Below, in pieces: positions 43,378 through 52,186 of a DNA stretch of 64,000 nt. This stretch comes from an uncultured Oscillospiraceae bacterium (lineage in GTDB: Bacteria > Bacillota > Clostridia > Oscillospirales > Acutalibacteraceae). A model generated the notes under the pieces. That model made no database searches. It was not told where the DNA came from and saw only the letters and a program-made list of their open reading frames with translations. How positions within the stretch are numbered: position 1 is the stretch's first letter; every line of letters starts with the position of its first letter. Position numbers and translations under genes: made by a program. Location of the stretch: NCBI GenBank assembly GCA_900549775.1, contig URPR01000006.1, forward strand, positions 6,563 to 70,562, read 5' to 3'.

Positions 43378-43478
43378 AAAGTTATTATTTTAATATCAAA
43401 GAAAGGTGAATTTTAGAACTGATGCAAAAATAAAGTAAGGTAAATTAAAAAAATCACTAAATTTTTTTAATTAAGTAG

Positions 43479-43507
43479 TTGCAATATTCTGAAACTTTGT
43501 GTAAAAT
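43479..43507 (+). promoter_or_regulatory. promoter of the CdaR-type regulator and ftsEX operon
   Basis: TTGCAA at 43479-43484 and TAAAAT at 43502-43507 spaced 17 nt, about 80 nt before the start codon. A longer open frame begins at 43479 but lies over these elements. Confidence 0.6.
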
Positions 43508-43589
43508 ATACTTAGGTCATATGAATCATTTGTTTTTTATGATTGATGAGTTTAGAACCAATAATAATATTATTAAAAGGAGCAGATTT

Positions 43590-44675
43590 ATGTCTAACAA
43601 ATTATTTCAAGGTATTGTCCATCAAATGCATGATGCCGTAGGAAGAACAATAGGCGTTATCGATGAAACTTCTGTTGTAGTTGCTTGCAGCAACCTGGAT
43701 AAAATTGGAGAAGTTCACGATAATATAACTGTAGACTTTTTCAAGCCATCCTCGACCTTTATAATCAATGGATATACCTACAAATCTTTTGAATGCAAAA
43801 GTCATTCAGAATACGCAGTATTCGTAAAAGGAGAAGACGAAGCAGCTCAAAGATATGTTTCCATATTGGCTATTTCGCTCGGTAGCATAAAGCAATACTA
43901 CGACGAAAAGTATGACAAAGCTAACTTCATAAAAAATGTTATATTAGATAACATTTTGCCTGGCGATATTTACATAAAAGCACGTGAACTGCATTTTTCA
44001 GCAGATACTACTCGTGTGTGCTTATTAGTAAAAGTAAATTCAAAAACAGAATATTCTCCATACGAACTAATCCAAAATATGTTCCCGGATAAATCAAAGG
44101 ATTTCGTTATAAACATAGCTGAAAATGACGTTGCGGTTGTTAAAGAAGTAAGAAAAGAAATAACTCCAGAAGACTTGAACCAACTTGCTAAGTCGATAGT
44201 TGATACATTATTGAGCGAATATTACATACATTGCTGTGTGGGCATAGGATCGGCAGTTTCCAGCATAAAAGATTTAGCTTTCTCGTTCAAAGAAGCCCAA
44301 ATCGCAATTGAAGTTGGAAAAGTGTTCGATACTGAAAAATCGATCGTAAGTTACGACAACCTAGGTATAGCAAGGCTAGTTTACCAGCTACCTACTACAC
44401 TTTGCGAAATGTTCTTAAAAGAAATATTTAAAAATGGATCTATTGATTCTTTAGACCAAGAAACTTTATTCACAATACAGAGATTCTTTGAAAATAACTT
44501 AAACGTTTCTGAAACTTCGAGAAAACTTTTCGTACATAGAAATACACTTGTTTATAGGTTAGAAAAGATTAAAAAGTTAACTGGCTTAGATCTTCGTGAA
44601 TTTGAGGATGCAATAGTATTTAAAGTAGCCTTGATGGTTAAAAAATATTTATCTTCAAATCCGTCAAAGTATTAA
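43590..44675 (+). CDS. CdaR/PucR-type helix-turn-helix transcriptional regulator
   Basis: A 361-residue regulator whose C-terminus is the PucR-type helix-turn-helix (FFENNLNVSETSRKLFVHRNTLVYRLEKI). The middle resembles the GGDEF-like domain of the CdaR family, and the N-terminus (MSNKLFQGIVHQMHDAVGRTIGVID) resembles a sugar-diacid recognition domain. Clostridia often carry such a gene upstream of ftsEX, so it may control division or envelope genes; the ligand is unknown. ATG 43590 follows AAAGGAG; an ATG at 43479 in the same frame overlaps the promoter. Confidence 0.8.
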   Translation: MSNKLFQGIVHQMHDAVGRTIGVIDETSVVVACSNLDKIGEVHDNITVDFFKPSSTFIINGYTYKSFECKSHSEYAVFVKGEDEAAQRYVSILAISLGSIKQYYDEKYDKANFIKNVILDNILPGDIYIKARELHFSADTTRVCLLVKVNSKTEYSPYELIQNMFPDKSKDFVINIAENDVAVVKEVRKEITPEDLNQLAKSIVDTLLSEYYIHCCVGIGSAVSSIKDLAFSFKEAQIAIEVGKVFDTEKSIVSYDNLGIARLVYQLPTTLCEMFLKEIFKNGSIDSLDQETLFTIQRFFENNLNVSETSRKLFVHRNTLVYRLEKIKKLTGLDLREFEDAIVFKVALMVKKYLSSNPSKY

Positions 44676-44722
44676 TGGATTATAGTTGAGGTCTAAAGAT
44701 AAGGATGTAAAAGGAGATAAAG

Positions 44723-45403
44723 ATGATAGAATTCAGAAACGTGTCGAAGGTATATCCCAACGGCACAACCGCTTTAAAAAACATCAGTCTTCATGTAAAA
44801 AAAGGTGAGTTCGTATTTGTTGTAGGTTCGTCAGGGTCTGGGAAAAGTACATTCTTAAAACTTATAATGCATGAAGAGGAACCGTCATGTGGAGAGATAT
44901 TTATTGACGGAGTGAATACAACTAATTTAGCTAAAAAACAAATTCCGTACTTAAGACGTAAAATGGGAATAGTTTTCCAGGACTTTAGACTTATTGATAA
45001 AATGAATGTCTTTGATAATGTAGCCTTTGCGATGAGAGTCACAGGGGCTAGCGAAAAAGACGTAAAGAAACGAGTTCCTTACATATTGGCACTTGTCGGC
45101 TTGCAAGATAAAGCAGATAGGCGACCGGCTGAACTTTCAGGAGGAGAACAGCAGAGAGTCAGTCTTGCGCGTGCGCTTGTGAATAACCCTGCAATGATTA
45201 TTGCAGACGAACCTACAGGGAATATAGACCCTGAGATGTCTTTTGAAATAGTAGAATTATTGAACGAGATCAATAAACGCGGTACCACCATAATTATGGT
45301 TACGCATGAACATAATTTAGTTAAAAAGTTTGGAAAAAGAGTTATTGAAATAAACGAAGGCGACCTTACCTCCGACGGTAGATTAATGGAGGTGATTAAA
45401 TGA
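44723..45403 (+). CDS. ftsE: cell division ATP-binding protein FtsE
   Basis: FtsE is the ATPase of the FtsEX complex that activates peptidoglycan hydrolases at division or sporulation. The 226-residue protein has Walker A GSSGSGKS at about 36-43, Q-loop VFQDFRLID, signature LSGGEQQR, and Walker B IIADEPTGNID. ATG 44723 follows AAAGGAG. Its stop overlaps the ftsX start by 4 nt. Confidence 0.95.
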   Translation: MIEFRNVSKVYPNGTTALKNISLHVKKGEFVFVVGSSGSGKSTFLKLIMHEEEPSCGEIFIDGVNTTNLAKKQIPYLRRKMGIVFQDFRLIDKMNVFDNVAFAMRVTGASEKDVKKRVPYILALVGLQDKADRRPAELSGGEQQRVSLARALVNNPAMIIADEPTGNIDPEMSFEIVELLNEINKRGTTIIMVTHEHNLVKKFGKRVIEINEGDLTSDGRLMEVIK

Positions 45404-46299
45404 AATTATGTTCTGTAAAGTATTTATTTTCTGAAGGATTTAAAAACGTTTGGAAAAACTGGATGATGTCTACAGCTTCCATCGGTGTGCTTTTGTTGTG
45501 CTTATTGTTGACAGGTGCGTCTGCACTTTTGTCTATAAACATAAGCAATACTTTGAACACGATAGAAGCTCAAAATGTCATAAAAGTCTACTTAAAGGAC
45601 GAAGTTGACAGAGAAAAAGCTTTGCAACTAGGCGAAGTTTTAAAGTCTGTAGATAATGTCGCTGTGTGTGAATTTTACTCTAAAGAACAGGCCGTAGAAA
45701 AGTTTAAAGATGAACTTGGCTCTGCCTTTGAGAGTATGAAGGAAAGTAATCCACTTCCTGACGCATATAAAGTTAGTTTGAGCGATATTTCTAAATATGA
45801 AGAAACCGTTAATAAGATTAAAGCGATAGACGGTGTAGATACGGTAGTAAACCGAAGCGAATTATTTGAAAAATTGACAAAATTTGATAAATTTGTATCA
45901 TTAGCCGGTATAATCCTCGTGGTAGTGCTAGCTCTTGTGTCTTTATTTATCATTTCAAATACAATAAGATTAACTATGTACAATAGGCGCTTTGAAATAA
46001 GTATCATGAAATCGGTCGGCGCAACAGACTGGTTCGTAAGAATACCGTTCATGGTCGAAGGCGTAATTATAGGTATAATTGCCGCTGCAATATCCTCCGT
46101 AACTTTGAAGTTTTTTTACGATTTCGTCATTAAGTGTATAAAGAAAAATATCTCTTTCTTTAGCACACCCTTCAGCGATGTATCCTTACCTTTATTTTTA
46201 TCGTTTTTATTGGCAGGTATATTGTTCGGATTAATCGGCGGGTTAATCTCAATAAGCAAGTACCTTAAAAAAGAAGGAGGAGAGATACTTGGGTGGTAA
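45400..46299 (+). CDS. ftsX: cell division permease FtsX
   Basis: FtsX is the membrane partner of FtsE. The 299-residue protein has four membrane helices (about 22-48, 170-193, 217-240 and 263-288) and a large extracellular loop after the first, which contacts the hydrolase partner. The MYNRRFEISIMKSVGATDWF motif is characteristic. It starts by an ATGA overlap with ftsE and its 3' end overlaps the M23 peptidase by 11 nt, so all three are translationally coupled. Confidence 0.94.
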   Translation: MKLCSVKYLFSEGFKNVWKNWMMSTASIGVLLLCLLLTGASALLSINISNTLNTIEAQNVIKVYLKDEVDREKALQLGEVLKSVDNVAVCEFYSKEQAVEKFKDELGSAFESMKESNPLPDAYKVSLSDISKYEETVNKIKAIDGVDTVVNRSELFEKLTKFDKFVSLAGIILVVVLALVSLFIISNTIRLTMYNRRFEISIMKSVGATDWFVRIPFMVEGVIIGIIAAAISSVTLKFFYDFVIKCIKKNISFFSTPFSDVSLPLFLSFLLAGILFGLIGGLISISKYLKKEGGEILGW

Positions 46300-47557
46300 A
46301 AAATTATATTCGATTATATTAAGTGTTTTAATATCGATTAATTTTTTGATTGTCCAAAACAACTTAATCTCTCATTGTGCTGACATAAATATAAAAGAAA
46401 GCGAAAAAATAAGAAGAGAATTAAAGTCTGAAGAAGTTAAACTAAAAAAAGCATTGAGTGAAACCAAAGATAAAATCGAAAAAAAATCGGAATATGGTAA
46501 AACTTTAAACTCTAAAATAGAAAATACAAGTAAGCAAATAAGGCTTACTACCAGTAAAATTACATCTTTAGACAGAGAAATTTTACAAAAAAATAGGGAC
46601 ATAAAAACAACTGAAGAAGACATTGAACAAAATAAACAGATATTACTTAAAAGAATAAAAGCTGTTTATTTATCAGGTGATGTAGGTGCTCTGGAAATCG
46701 TGCTTGGAGCTAAAAACTTTAATGATTTTGTAGATAAATTTGAAGTTATTACACGCATGAGTGAACATGACTCTAAGCTTGTAGCTGAACTAAAAAAACA
46801 AATTGACCTGATAAGTAAAGATAAAAAAATTATAGAGGATAATAAAGTTAAAATTTCTAATGAAAAGGCTTTGTTATCGTCAAAACAAGAAGAGCTTAAG
46901 GATCTAGTTGAAGAAAACGAAAAGGTTCTGTCAGAGCTAAATATCGAAAAAGATAAAGAACAAAGTTGCATTGATGAAAACACAGCCGAATACAAAAAAA
47001 TAGATGAAGAAATTAAGAAATATTATGCAGAGCAAGCAAAGAAAAAAGCTGCAAATAAAGCTAAAGTTGTAGAAACTCCACCTGTAGTCGGTAAGGACAA
47101 CTACGTTTGGCCTGTGCCAGGTTTTACTCGGATTACCTCGCCGTTTAATGAAAGAAGGGGTAATGCCTTTCACAAAGGTATCGATATCGCAAGGACTAAC
47201 GGCAAAAGCATTCATGGTGCACCAGTAGTAGCTGTTGCAGACGGAGTCGTTATAAAGGCCTTTAATGGTTGTGTGCATGATTACCCGAAAACAGGCAGTT
47301 GTGGTTGCTGTGGAGGTTATGGAAATGTAGTTTTTATTGACCAGGGCAATGGCAAAATGACAGTTTATGGTCATTTATCAAACGTTTTTGTGCATAAAGG
47401 GCAAGTAGTAAAACAAGGACAAATAATAGGTCTTGCTGGATGCACAGGACGCTCTACTGGCTCACATTTGCACTTCGGATGCAGACTTGGCAATGAATGG
47501 TATGACCCTATGATTGAGTTAAGAAAAAATAAACTAAAAGAAGGATGCGTACAATAA
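46289..47557 (+). CDS. M23 (LytM-type) peptidase with coiled coil, FtsEX partner
   Basis: A 422-residue exported protein: signal peptide or anchor (about 5-30), long coiled coil (about 33-255), and a C-terminal M23 metallopeptidase (275-410). The zinc ligands are intact (His295 and Asp299 in FHKGID; His393 and His395 in SHLHFG), so unlike EnvC-type activators it may cut peptidoglycan itself. A Cys/Gly insertion (GCVHDYPKTGSCGCCGGYG, 327-345) lies beside the active site. TTG 46289 overlaps ftsX. Coiled-coil LytM proteins next to ftsEX are known FtsX-activated hydrolases (PcsB/CwlO/EnvC). Confidence 0.87.
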   Translation: MGGKKLYSIILSVLISINFLIVQNNLISHCADINIKESEKIRRELKSEEVKLKKALSETKDKIEKKSEYGKTLNSKIENTSKQIRLTTSKITSLDREILQKNRDIKTTEEDIEQNKQILLKRIKAVYLSGDVGALEIVLGAKNFNDFVDKFEVITRMSEHDSKLVAELKKQIDLISKDKKIIEDNKVKISNEKALLSSKQEELKDLVEENEKVLSELNIEKDKEQSCIDENTAEYKKIDEEIKKYYAEQAKKKAANKAKVVETPPVVGKDNYVWPVPGFTRITSPFNERRGNAFHKGIDIARTNGKSIHGAPVVAVADGVVIKAFNGCVHDYPKTGSCGCCGGYGNVVFIDQGNGKMTVYGHLSNVFVHKGQVVKQGQIIGLAGCTGRSTGSHLHFGCRLGNEWYDPMIELRKNKLKEGCVQ

Positions 47558-47573
47558 AGTGCGCATCCTTCTT
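47538..47573. terminator. terminator hairpin containing the M23 gene's stop codon
   Basis: AAGAAGGATGCG (47538-47549) pairs with CGCATCCTTCTT (47562-47573), with the stop codon TAA in the loop. Read on the minus strand it is followed by a T-rich tract and so should terminate gdhA; on the plus strand the T tract is weak. It serves two convergent genes. Confidence 0.75.
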
Positions 47574-47586
47574 ACGTTGCTAAATA

Positions 47587-48915
47587 TCAAATACCCTGAG
47601 ACAGCATTGCATCAGCTACTTTAGTAAATCCAGCAATATTTGCACCTGAAAGATAATTCCCTTTTAACCCATAAGTTTTTGCTGTATTTGAAATATTATT
47701 AAAAATATTTTTCATAATACGCTTTAATTTTTCATTAACTTCACTTTGCGACCAGTACATTCCCATGCTGTCTTGACTCATTTCCAGCGCAGATACTGCC
47801 ACTCCTCCAGCATTTGCAGCCTTTCCCGGTAAATATAATACATTTTTATCAATAAAGTATTTCGCGGCTTCCAGTGTAGACGGCATGTTTGCACCTTCCG
47901 CTACGGCAATCACTCCGTTGGTTACTAAATTTTTAGCACATTCTATATCAATTTCATTTTGAGTCGCACACGGCAACGCTATGTCACATTTTATATTCCA
48001 GCTAAATTTACCTTTAAAGTATTCACTATCTGGCTTATATTTTAAATAATCACATATTCTTCCCCTATTTGCTTCTTTTATATTTTTTATAACCTCAACA
48101 TCTACACCATCTTTATCAAAAATATATCCATCTGAGTCACTCATAGTTAGTACTTTGCAACCCATATTCACTGCTTTTTCTGCCGCGTATATAGCTACAT
48201 TTCCACTTCCTGAAATGCACACCGTTTTATTTGCAATATCTATAAAATTGTCTTTTAACATTTCTTCCGTAATATATAAAAGCCCATAACCTGTAGCTTC
48301 TGTTCTACAACATGAACCACCAAATTTTAAATCTTTGCCAGTTATAGCCCCTTCAAAAGAATTTCTTATTTTTTTATATTGACCAAACAAATATCCAATT
48401 TCTCTGCTTCCTACACCAATATCTCCAGCGGGAACATCTACATCTTTACCAATATGTCTGTAAAGTTCTGTCATAAAACTTTTACAAAAAGATAAAATCT
48501 CCCTATCGGATTTACCTTTAGGATCAAAGTCTGATCCACCTTTTGCACCACCTATAGGCAGCGAAGTCAAAGCATTTTTAAAGACTTGCTCAAAAGCTAA
48601 AAATTTCATAATGCTTATATTTACGGATGGATGAAAACGTAAACCACCTTTATAAGGTCCTATTGCATTGCTAAATTGTACTCTATATCCCCTATTAACA
48701 TTAAAATTTCCGTTATCATCAATCCAAGTAACCTTAAATTTTATCTGACGATCTGGTTCTACTATTCTCTCTATTATTTTTTCCGTTTTATATTTAGGGT
48801 TACTTTCAAAAATAGGTTCAACAGACGTTAAAACCTCCTTCACAGCCTGTAGAAACTCAGGTTCACTTTGGTTTCTCGATTCTATCAGTTTTAATTGTTC
48901 ATTTATATAAGACAT
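47587..48915 (-). CDS. gdhA: NADP-type glutamate dehydrogenase
   Basis: Gdh assimilates ammonia by reductive amination of 2-oxoglutarate. The 442-residue hexameric-type enzyme has the substrate loop PYKGGLRFHPSVN, the catalytic lysine segment GGAKGGSDFDPKGKSD, the dinucleotide-binding CISGSGNVAIYAAEKA, and NAGGVAVSALEMSQDS near the end. Similarity to the hexameric NADP-dependent group is strong; the cofactor is inferred. ATG 48915 is preceded by AAGGAGGT; the frame is open far upstream but that part is low-complexity AT-rich DNA. Confidence 0.94.
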   Translation of the reverse strand: MSYINEQLKLIESRNQSEPEFLQAVKEVLTSVEPIFESNPKYKTEKIIERIVEPDRQIKFKVTWIDDNGNFNVNRGYRVQFSNAIGPYKGGLRFHPSVNISIMKFLAFEQVFKNALTSLPIGGAKGGSDFDPKGKSDREILSFCKSFMTELYRHIGKDVDVPAGDIGVGSREIGYLFGQYKKIRNSFEGAITGKDLKFGGSCCRTEATGYGLLYITEEMLKDNFIDIANKTVCISGSGNVAIYAAEKAVNMGCKVLTMSDSDGYIFDKDGVDVEVIKNIKEANRGRICDYLKYKPDSEYFKGKFSWNIKCDIALPCATQNEIDIECAKNLVTNGVIAVAEGANMPSTLEAAKYFIDKNVLYLPGKAANAGGVAVSALEMSQDSMGMYWSQSEVNEKLKRIMKNIFNNISNTAKTYGLKGNYLSGANIAGFTKVADAMLSQGI

Positions 48916-48977
48916 GTTAGACCTCCTTATGTTACATATGTATTTTAACAATAAATTAGTACTTATGAAATACAATA

Positions 48978-48986
48978 TGCTATAAT
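48978..48986 (+). promoter_or_regulatory. extended -10 promoter of rmuC
   Basis: TGC-TATAAT at 48978-48986 is an extended -10 element 26 nt upstream of the rmuC start, in the gap to the divergent gdhA. Confidence 0.5.
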
Positions 48987-49012
48987 ATAAAAAAATGAAA
49001 GGAAATTTTAAA

Positions 49013-50365
49013 ATGAGTATAGAATTTACGATATTACTAGTTCTTGCTTTAGTTTGTATTTTTTCAATTTTTCTACTTTGGCAAGAAATTAAAAAAAATA
49101 AGCAAAATGAATCAGACATTCAAAACAGTATAAAGCTGTTAGGAAGTATGATATCCGATAATTTGAGCGAAAAGCAAAGTGAGTTTGATAAGAAAGTAAT
49201 CGAAACATTTCAGAACATACAGGCTCAGCAAGAAAAAATAAACAGCATGTATTTGGAGCAATTAAAAAATTTTGAAGAAAATTCTGTGGAAAAACAAACT
49301 TTATTAAAAGATACGCTTTCTCAAAATTTGAAACAATTTGAAGAAAGGTTTAAAACATTTTCGGTCGAAACAGAACAGAAACTTGAAAACATCCGCAACG
49401 TGGTGGGAGAAAAACTTCAAATTATAAGAGATGACAATAACAAGAAATTAGATGAAATGAAAGACGTTGTGGATAGAAAACTTAGCGAAACGTTAAATAA
49501 ACGCATGACGGAATCTTTTAAGCTGGTAAACGATAGGCTTCAAGAAGTGTACAAGGGCCTTGGGGAAATGCAAAATTTAGCTAAAGGTGTAGGTGACTTA
49601 AAAAAGGTTTTAAGCAATGTAAAGTCCAGAGGAGTTTTGGGTGAAATACAGCTTGGCGCCATCTTGGAGGAAATATTGTCTCCGGAGCAATATGAAAAAA
49701 ATGTTGCTACCAAAAAAGGAAGTCAAAACGTAGTAGAGTATGCTGTAAAGCTTCCTGTGAACGATGAAGAGTGCGTTTATTTGCCTATAGATTCAAAATT
49801 TCCAGGAGATACATACGCAAACTTGAGAGATGCTTACGAAAGCGGTAATGCCGATGCTGTGCAGCGTAGTGCAAAGGCTTTAATTGACACGCTCAAAAAA
49901 GAGGCCAGAGATATACGCGATAAATACATAGATGTGCCTAACACCACAGACTTTGCTATAATGTTTCTTCCGTTTGAGGGTCTTTATTCTGAAGTCGTTA
50001 ATCGTGGTTTAATAGAAATTTTACAAAGGGACTTTAAGGTAAATGTGGCAGGTCCAAGCACTATGGCAGCTCTTTTGAACAGCTTACAAATGGGTTTCAG
50101 AACATTTGCAATACAGAAAAGAAGCCATGAGGTTTGGAATGTTTTAGGTGCAGTTAAAACGGAATTTGATAAATTCTCTGATGTGTTAGTAAAAGCACTT
50201 GATCGCTTAAATCAAGCTAGCGGAGAACTCGATAAACTAGTGGGCGTAAGGACAAGGCAGATTCAAAGAAAACTGAAAGATGTAACCAAGCTGGGAGACT
50301 TACAAACCAGAGAAATATTTATGAGTGATAAAGAAGAACTGCCAGAAGTTAATGGCAGCAACTAG
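49013..50365 (+). CDS. rmuC: DNA recombination protein RmuC
   Basis: RmuC limits inversion between short inverted repeats and has a predicted restriction-endonuclease-like core. The 450-residue protein has an N-terminal membrane anchor (about 3-22), a long coiled coil (about 25-200), and the RmuC domain (VKSRGVLGEIQLGAILEEIL, LPIDSKFPGDTYANL, FAIMFLPFEGLYSEV, GPSTMAALLNSLQMGFR). ATG 49013 follows AAAGGA; an in-frame ATG at 48995 precedes that site. In a genome with unusual palindromic elements this activity may matter. Confidence 0.92.
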   Translation: MSIEFTILLVLALVCIFSIFLLWQEIKKNKQNESDIQNSIKLLGSMISDNLSEKQSEFDKKVIETFQNIQAQQEKINSMYLEQLKNFEENSVEKQTLLKDTLSQNLKQFEERFKTFSVETEQKLENIRNVVGEKLQIIRDDNNKKLDEMKDVVDRKLSETLNKRMTESFKLVNDRLQEVYKGLGEMQNLAKGVGDLKKVLSNVKSRGVLGEIQLGAILEEILSPEQYEKNVATKKGSQNVVEYAVKLPVNDEECVYLPIDSKFPGDTYANLRDAYESGNADAVQRSAKALIDTLKKEARDIRDKYIDVPNTTDFAIMFLPFEGLYSEVVNRGLIEILQRDFKVNVAGPSTMAALLNSLQMGFRTFAIQKRSHEVWNVLGAVKTEFDKFSDVLVKALDRLNQASGELDKLVGVRTRQIQRKLKDVTKLGDLQTREIFMSDKEELPEVNGSN

Positions 50366-50377
50366 TAAAAAATCTAT

Positions 50378-50411
50378 AAAACAGCTCTCATCTTCACTGT
50401 ATGGCTGTTTT
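50378..50411. terminator. terminator between convergent rmuC and dapB
   Basis: AAAACAGC (50378-50385) pairs with GCTGTTTT (50404-50411) across an 18-nt loop; T-rich on both strands. Confidence 0.65.
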
Positions 50412-50427
50412 GTAGTTTACTTTAATA

Positions 50428-51261
50428 TTACAGAAGGTCTTTCATATCGTAAAGACCCGGATGTTTGTCTTTTAAAAACTTGGCAGCGTTAACAGCACCT
50501 ATAGCAAAAACTTTTTTTGATTGCGCTGAATGCGAAATAGTTATTACCTCGTCCTCTCCTGCAAAAATAACTTCATGCTCACCTACTATGGTGCCACCCC
50601 TTACGGAATGTATACCGATCTCACTTTTAGTGCGCTTTGCTCGTTTTTCGTGGCGGTCATATACATAATTTATTTCTTTATTAAGCACCGATGAAATTTC
50701 GTCAGCTATCATTAACGCTGTCCCACTAGGGGCATCTATCTTTTGATTGTGATGTTTTTCAATTATCTCTATGTCAAAGTTATCTCCCAAAACTTTAGTC
50801 GCTTTTCTTGAAAGCTCTATAAGTAGGTTTATTCCAAAGGACATATTTCTCGAGTAAAAAATTGGTATTACTTTAGAATACTCCTGTATTAGTTCAACTT
50901 GCTCTTCAGAATAACCAGTGGTGCACAAAACTATTGGTACTTTTTTTCCTTTTGCAAAATTTAAAAGAGGATTCAATAAATCCGGGTGAGAGAAGTCTAT
51001 TATTACATCGGCATCGGCATCTACTTTGCACACATTAGCAAATATTTTAAATGAATTGCCGATTGAAGCCTTTCTATCAATTCCTGCAACTATTTCACAA
51101 TCATTTTTATCTTTCAGTACGCTTTCTAAAACTTTGCCCATTTTGCCAGATGCCCCGGAAATTATAACTTTCATTTTCTCCAAAGCAACAGTCGATTTTA
51201 AAAAATCTTCTCCTACTGTTAACTTTTGCTCTTTTTTTATTGCATTCGTAACTTTGTTCAC
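50428..51261 (-). CDS. dapB: 4-hydroxy-tetrahydrodipicolinate reductase
   Basis: DapB makes tetrahydrodipicolinate for diaminopimelate and lysine. The core has the NAD(P)-binding KVIISGASGKMGKVLE, IDFSHPD, CTTGYSEEQ, and the catalytic segment EKHHNQKIDAPSGTAL. The usual family start (MKVIISG, ATG 51174) has GGAG only 3 nt upstream, whereas GTG 51261 has AGAAGGA at 10 nt and lies 21 nt after the dapA stop. I annotate the longer form with a 29-residue Lys/Glu-rich extension, but the shorter 248-residue form is quite possible. Confidence 0.9.
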   Translation of the reverse strand: MNKVTNAIKKEQKLTVGEDFLKSTVALEKMKVIISGASGKMGKVLESVLKDKNDCEIVAGIDRKASIGNSFKIFANVCKVDADADVIIDFSHPDLLNPLLNFAKGKKVPIVLCTTGYSEEQVELIQEYSKVIPIFYSRNMSFGINLLIELSRKATKVLGDNFDIEIIEKHHNQKIDAPSGTALMIADEISSVLNKEINYVYDRHEKRAKRTKSEIGIHSVRGGTIVGEHEVIFAGEDEVITISHSAQSKKVFAIGAVNAAKFLKDKHPGLYDMKDLL

Positions 51262-51282
51262 TTTAAATACATCCTTCTTGGC

Positions 51283-52170
51283 TTAAATTAAATTATAGCC
51301 TCGCATTAATTCTTTTAATTTTTTTCTGTTTTGTTCACTCAGCGGGACTAGCGGAAGCCTACATCTGCCACAATTATATCCCATCTCATTTAGCGCTTCC
51401 TTTACAGGGATTGGGTTAACATCGCAAAACAGTTCATTCATCAAGTTAAGATATCTTATGAATAGCTCTCGACTTTGCGCTAAATTGCCATTGAAAAATT
51501 CCTCTGTTATGTCGTGGCATTCTCTAGGACAGACGTTTGAAAACACCGATATAACTCCCAAGCCACCTAAGGACATCACCGGTAAGATCTGATCATCGTT
51601 GCCTGAATAGATGTGAAGATTATCGCCGCAAAGTGCCTTTATTTTTGCTATGTCTGAAATATTTCCGGAAGCTTCCTTCGTAGCTACAATATTGGGATGT
51701 TTTGAAAGTTCAAAGTACGTTTCAGGCTTTATAAAGACCCCTGTTCTAGACGGTACAGCGTAGGTTATTATTGGCAAGTCAACTCGATCGGCGATATAGT
51801 TGTAATGCTCTATTAATCCTTTTTGCGACGTTTTATTATAATACGGCGTTACCACTAGCAAGGCATCTACACCTAGGTTTTGCGCATTTTTAGAAAGTGA
51901 TAAAGCATGCTCTGTGTTATTGCTGCCCGTTCCTGCGATAACCGGAACCCTTCCTGCAACTTTTTCCACTGTGAAATTGATAATATCTGAGTGCTCTTTT
52001 TCGCTTAATGTTGCAGATTCTCCTGTCGTCCCACAAGTTACTACTGCATCTGTGTGATTTTTTATCTGGTATTCTATAAGCTCCTCCAAAACTTCGTAGT
52101 TAATTGAACCATCGTCATGCATAGGCGTGACAAGCGCCACAGCTGCGCCTTTAAATACAATTTTTTTCAT
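51283..52170 (-). CDS. dapA: 4-hydroxy-tetrahydrodipicolinate synthase
   Basis: DapA condenses pyruvate with aspartate semialdehyde. The 295-residue TIM-barrel enzyme has GTTGESATLSEKEH, the Tyr-bearing TYAVPSRTG (usually YNVPSRTG), and the Schiff-base lysine in NIVATKEASG. It sits between asd and dapB in pathway order, 16 nt after asd. Start ATG 52170 follows GGAGGTAAG. Confidence 0.95.
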   Translation of the reverse strand: MKKIVFKGAAVALVTPMHDDGSINYEVLEELIEYQIKNHTDAVVTCGTTGESATLSEKEHSDIINFTVEKVAGRVPVIAGTGSNNTEHALSLSKNAQNLGVDALLVVTPYYNKTSQKGLIEHYNYIADRVDLPIITYAVPSRTGVFIKPETYFELSKHPNIVATKEASGNISDIAKIKALCGDNLHIYSGNDDQILPVMSLGGLGVISVFSNVCPRECHDITEEFFNGNLAQSRELFIRYLNLMNELFCDVNPIPVKEALNEMGYNCGRCRLPLVPLSEQNRKKLKELMRGYNLI

Positions 52171-52186
52171 ATACTTACCTCCAAAA

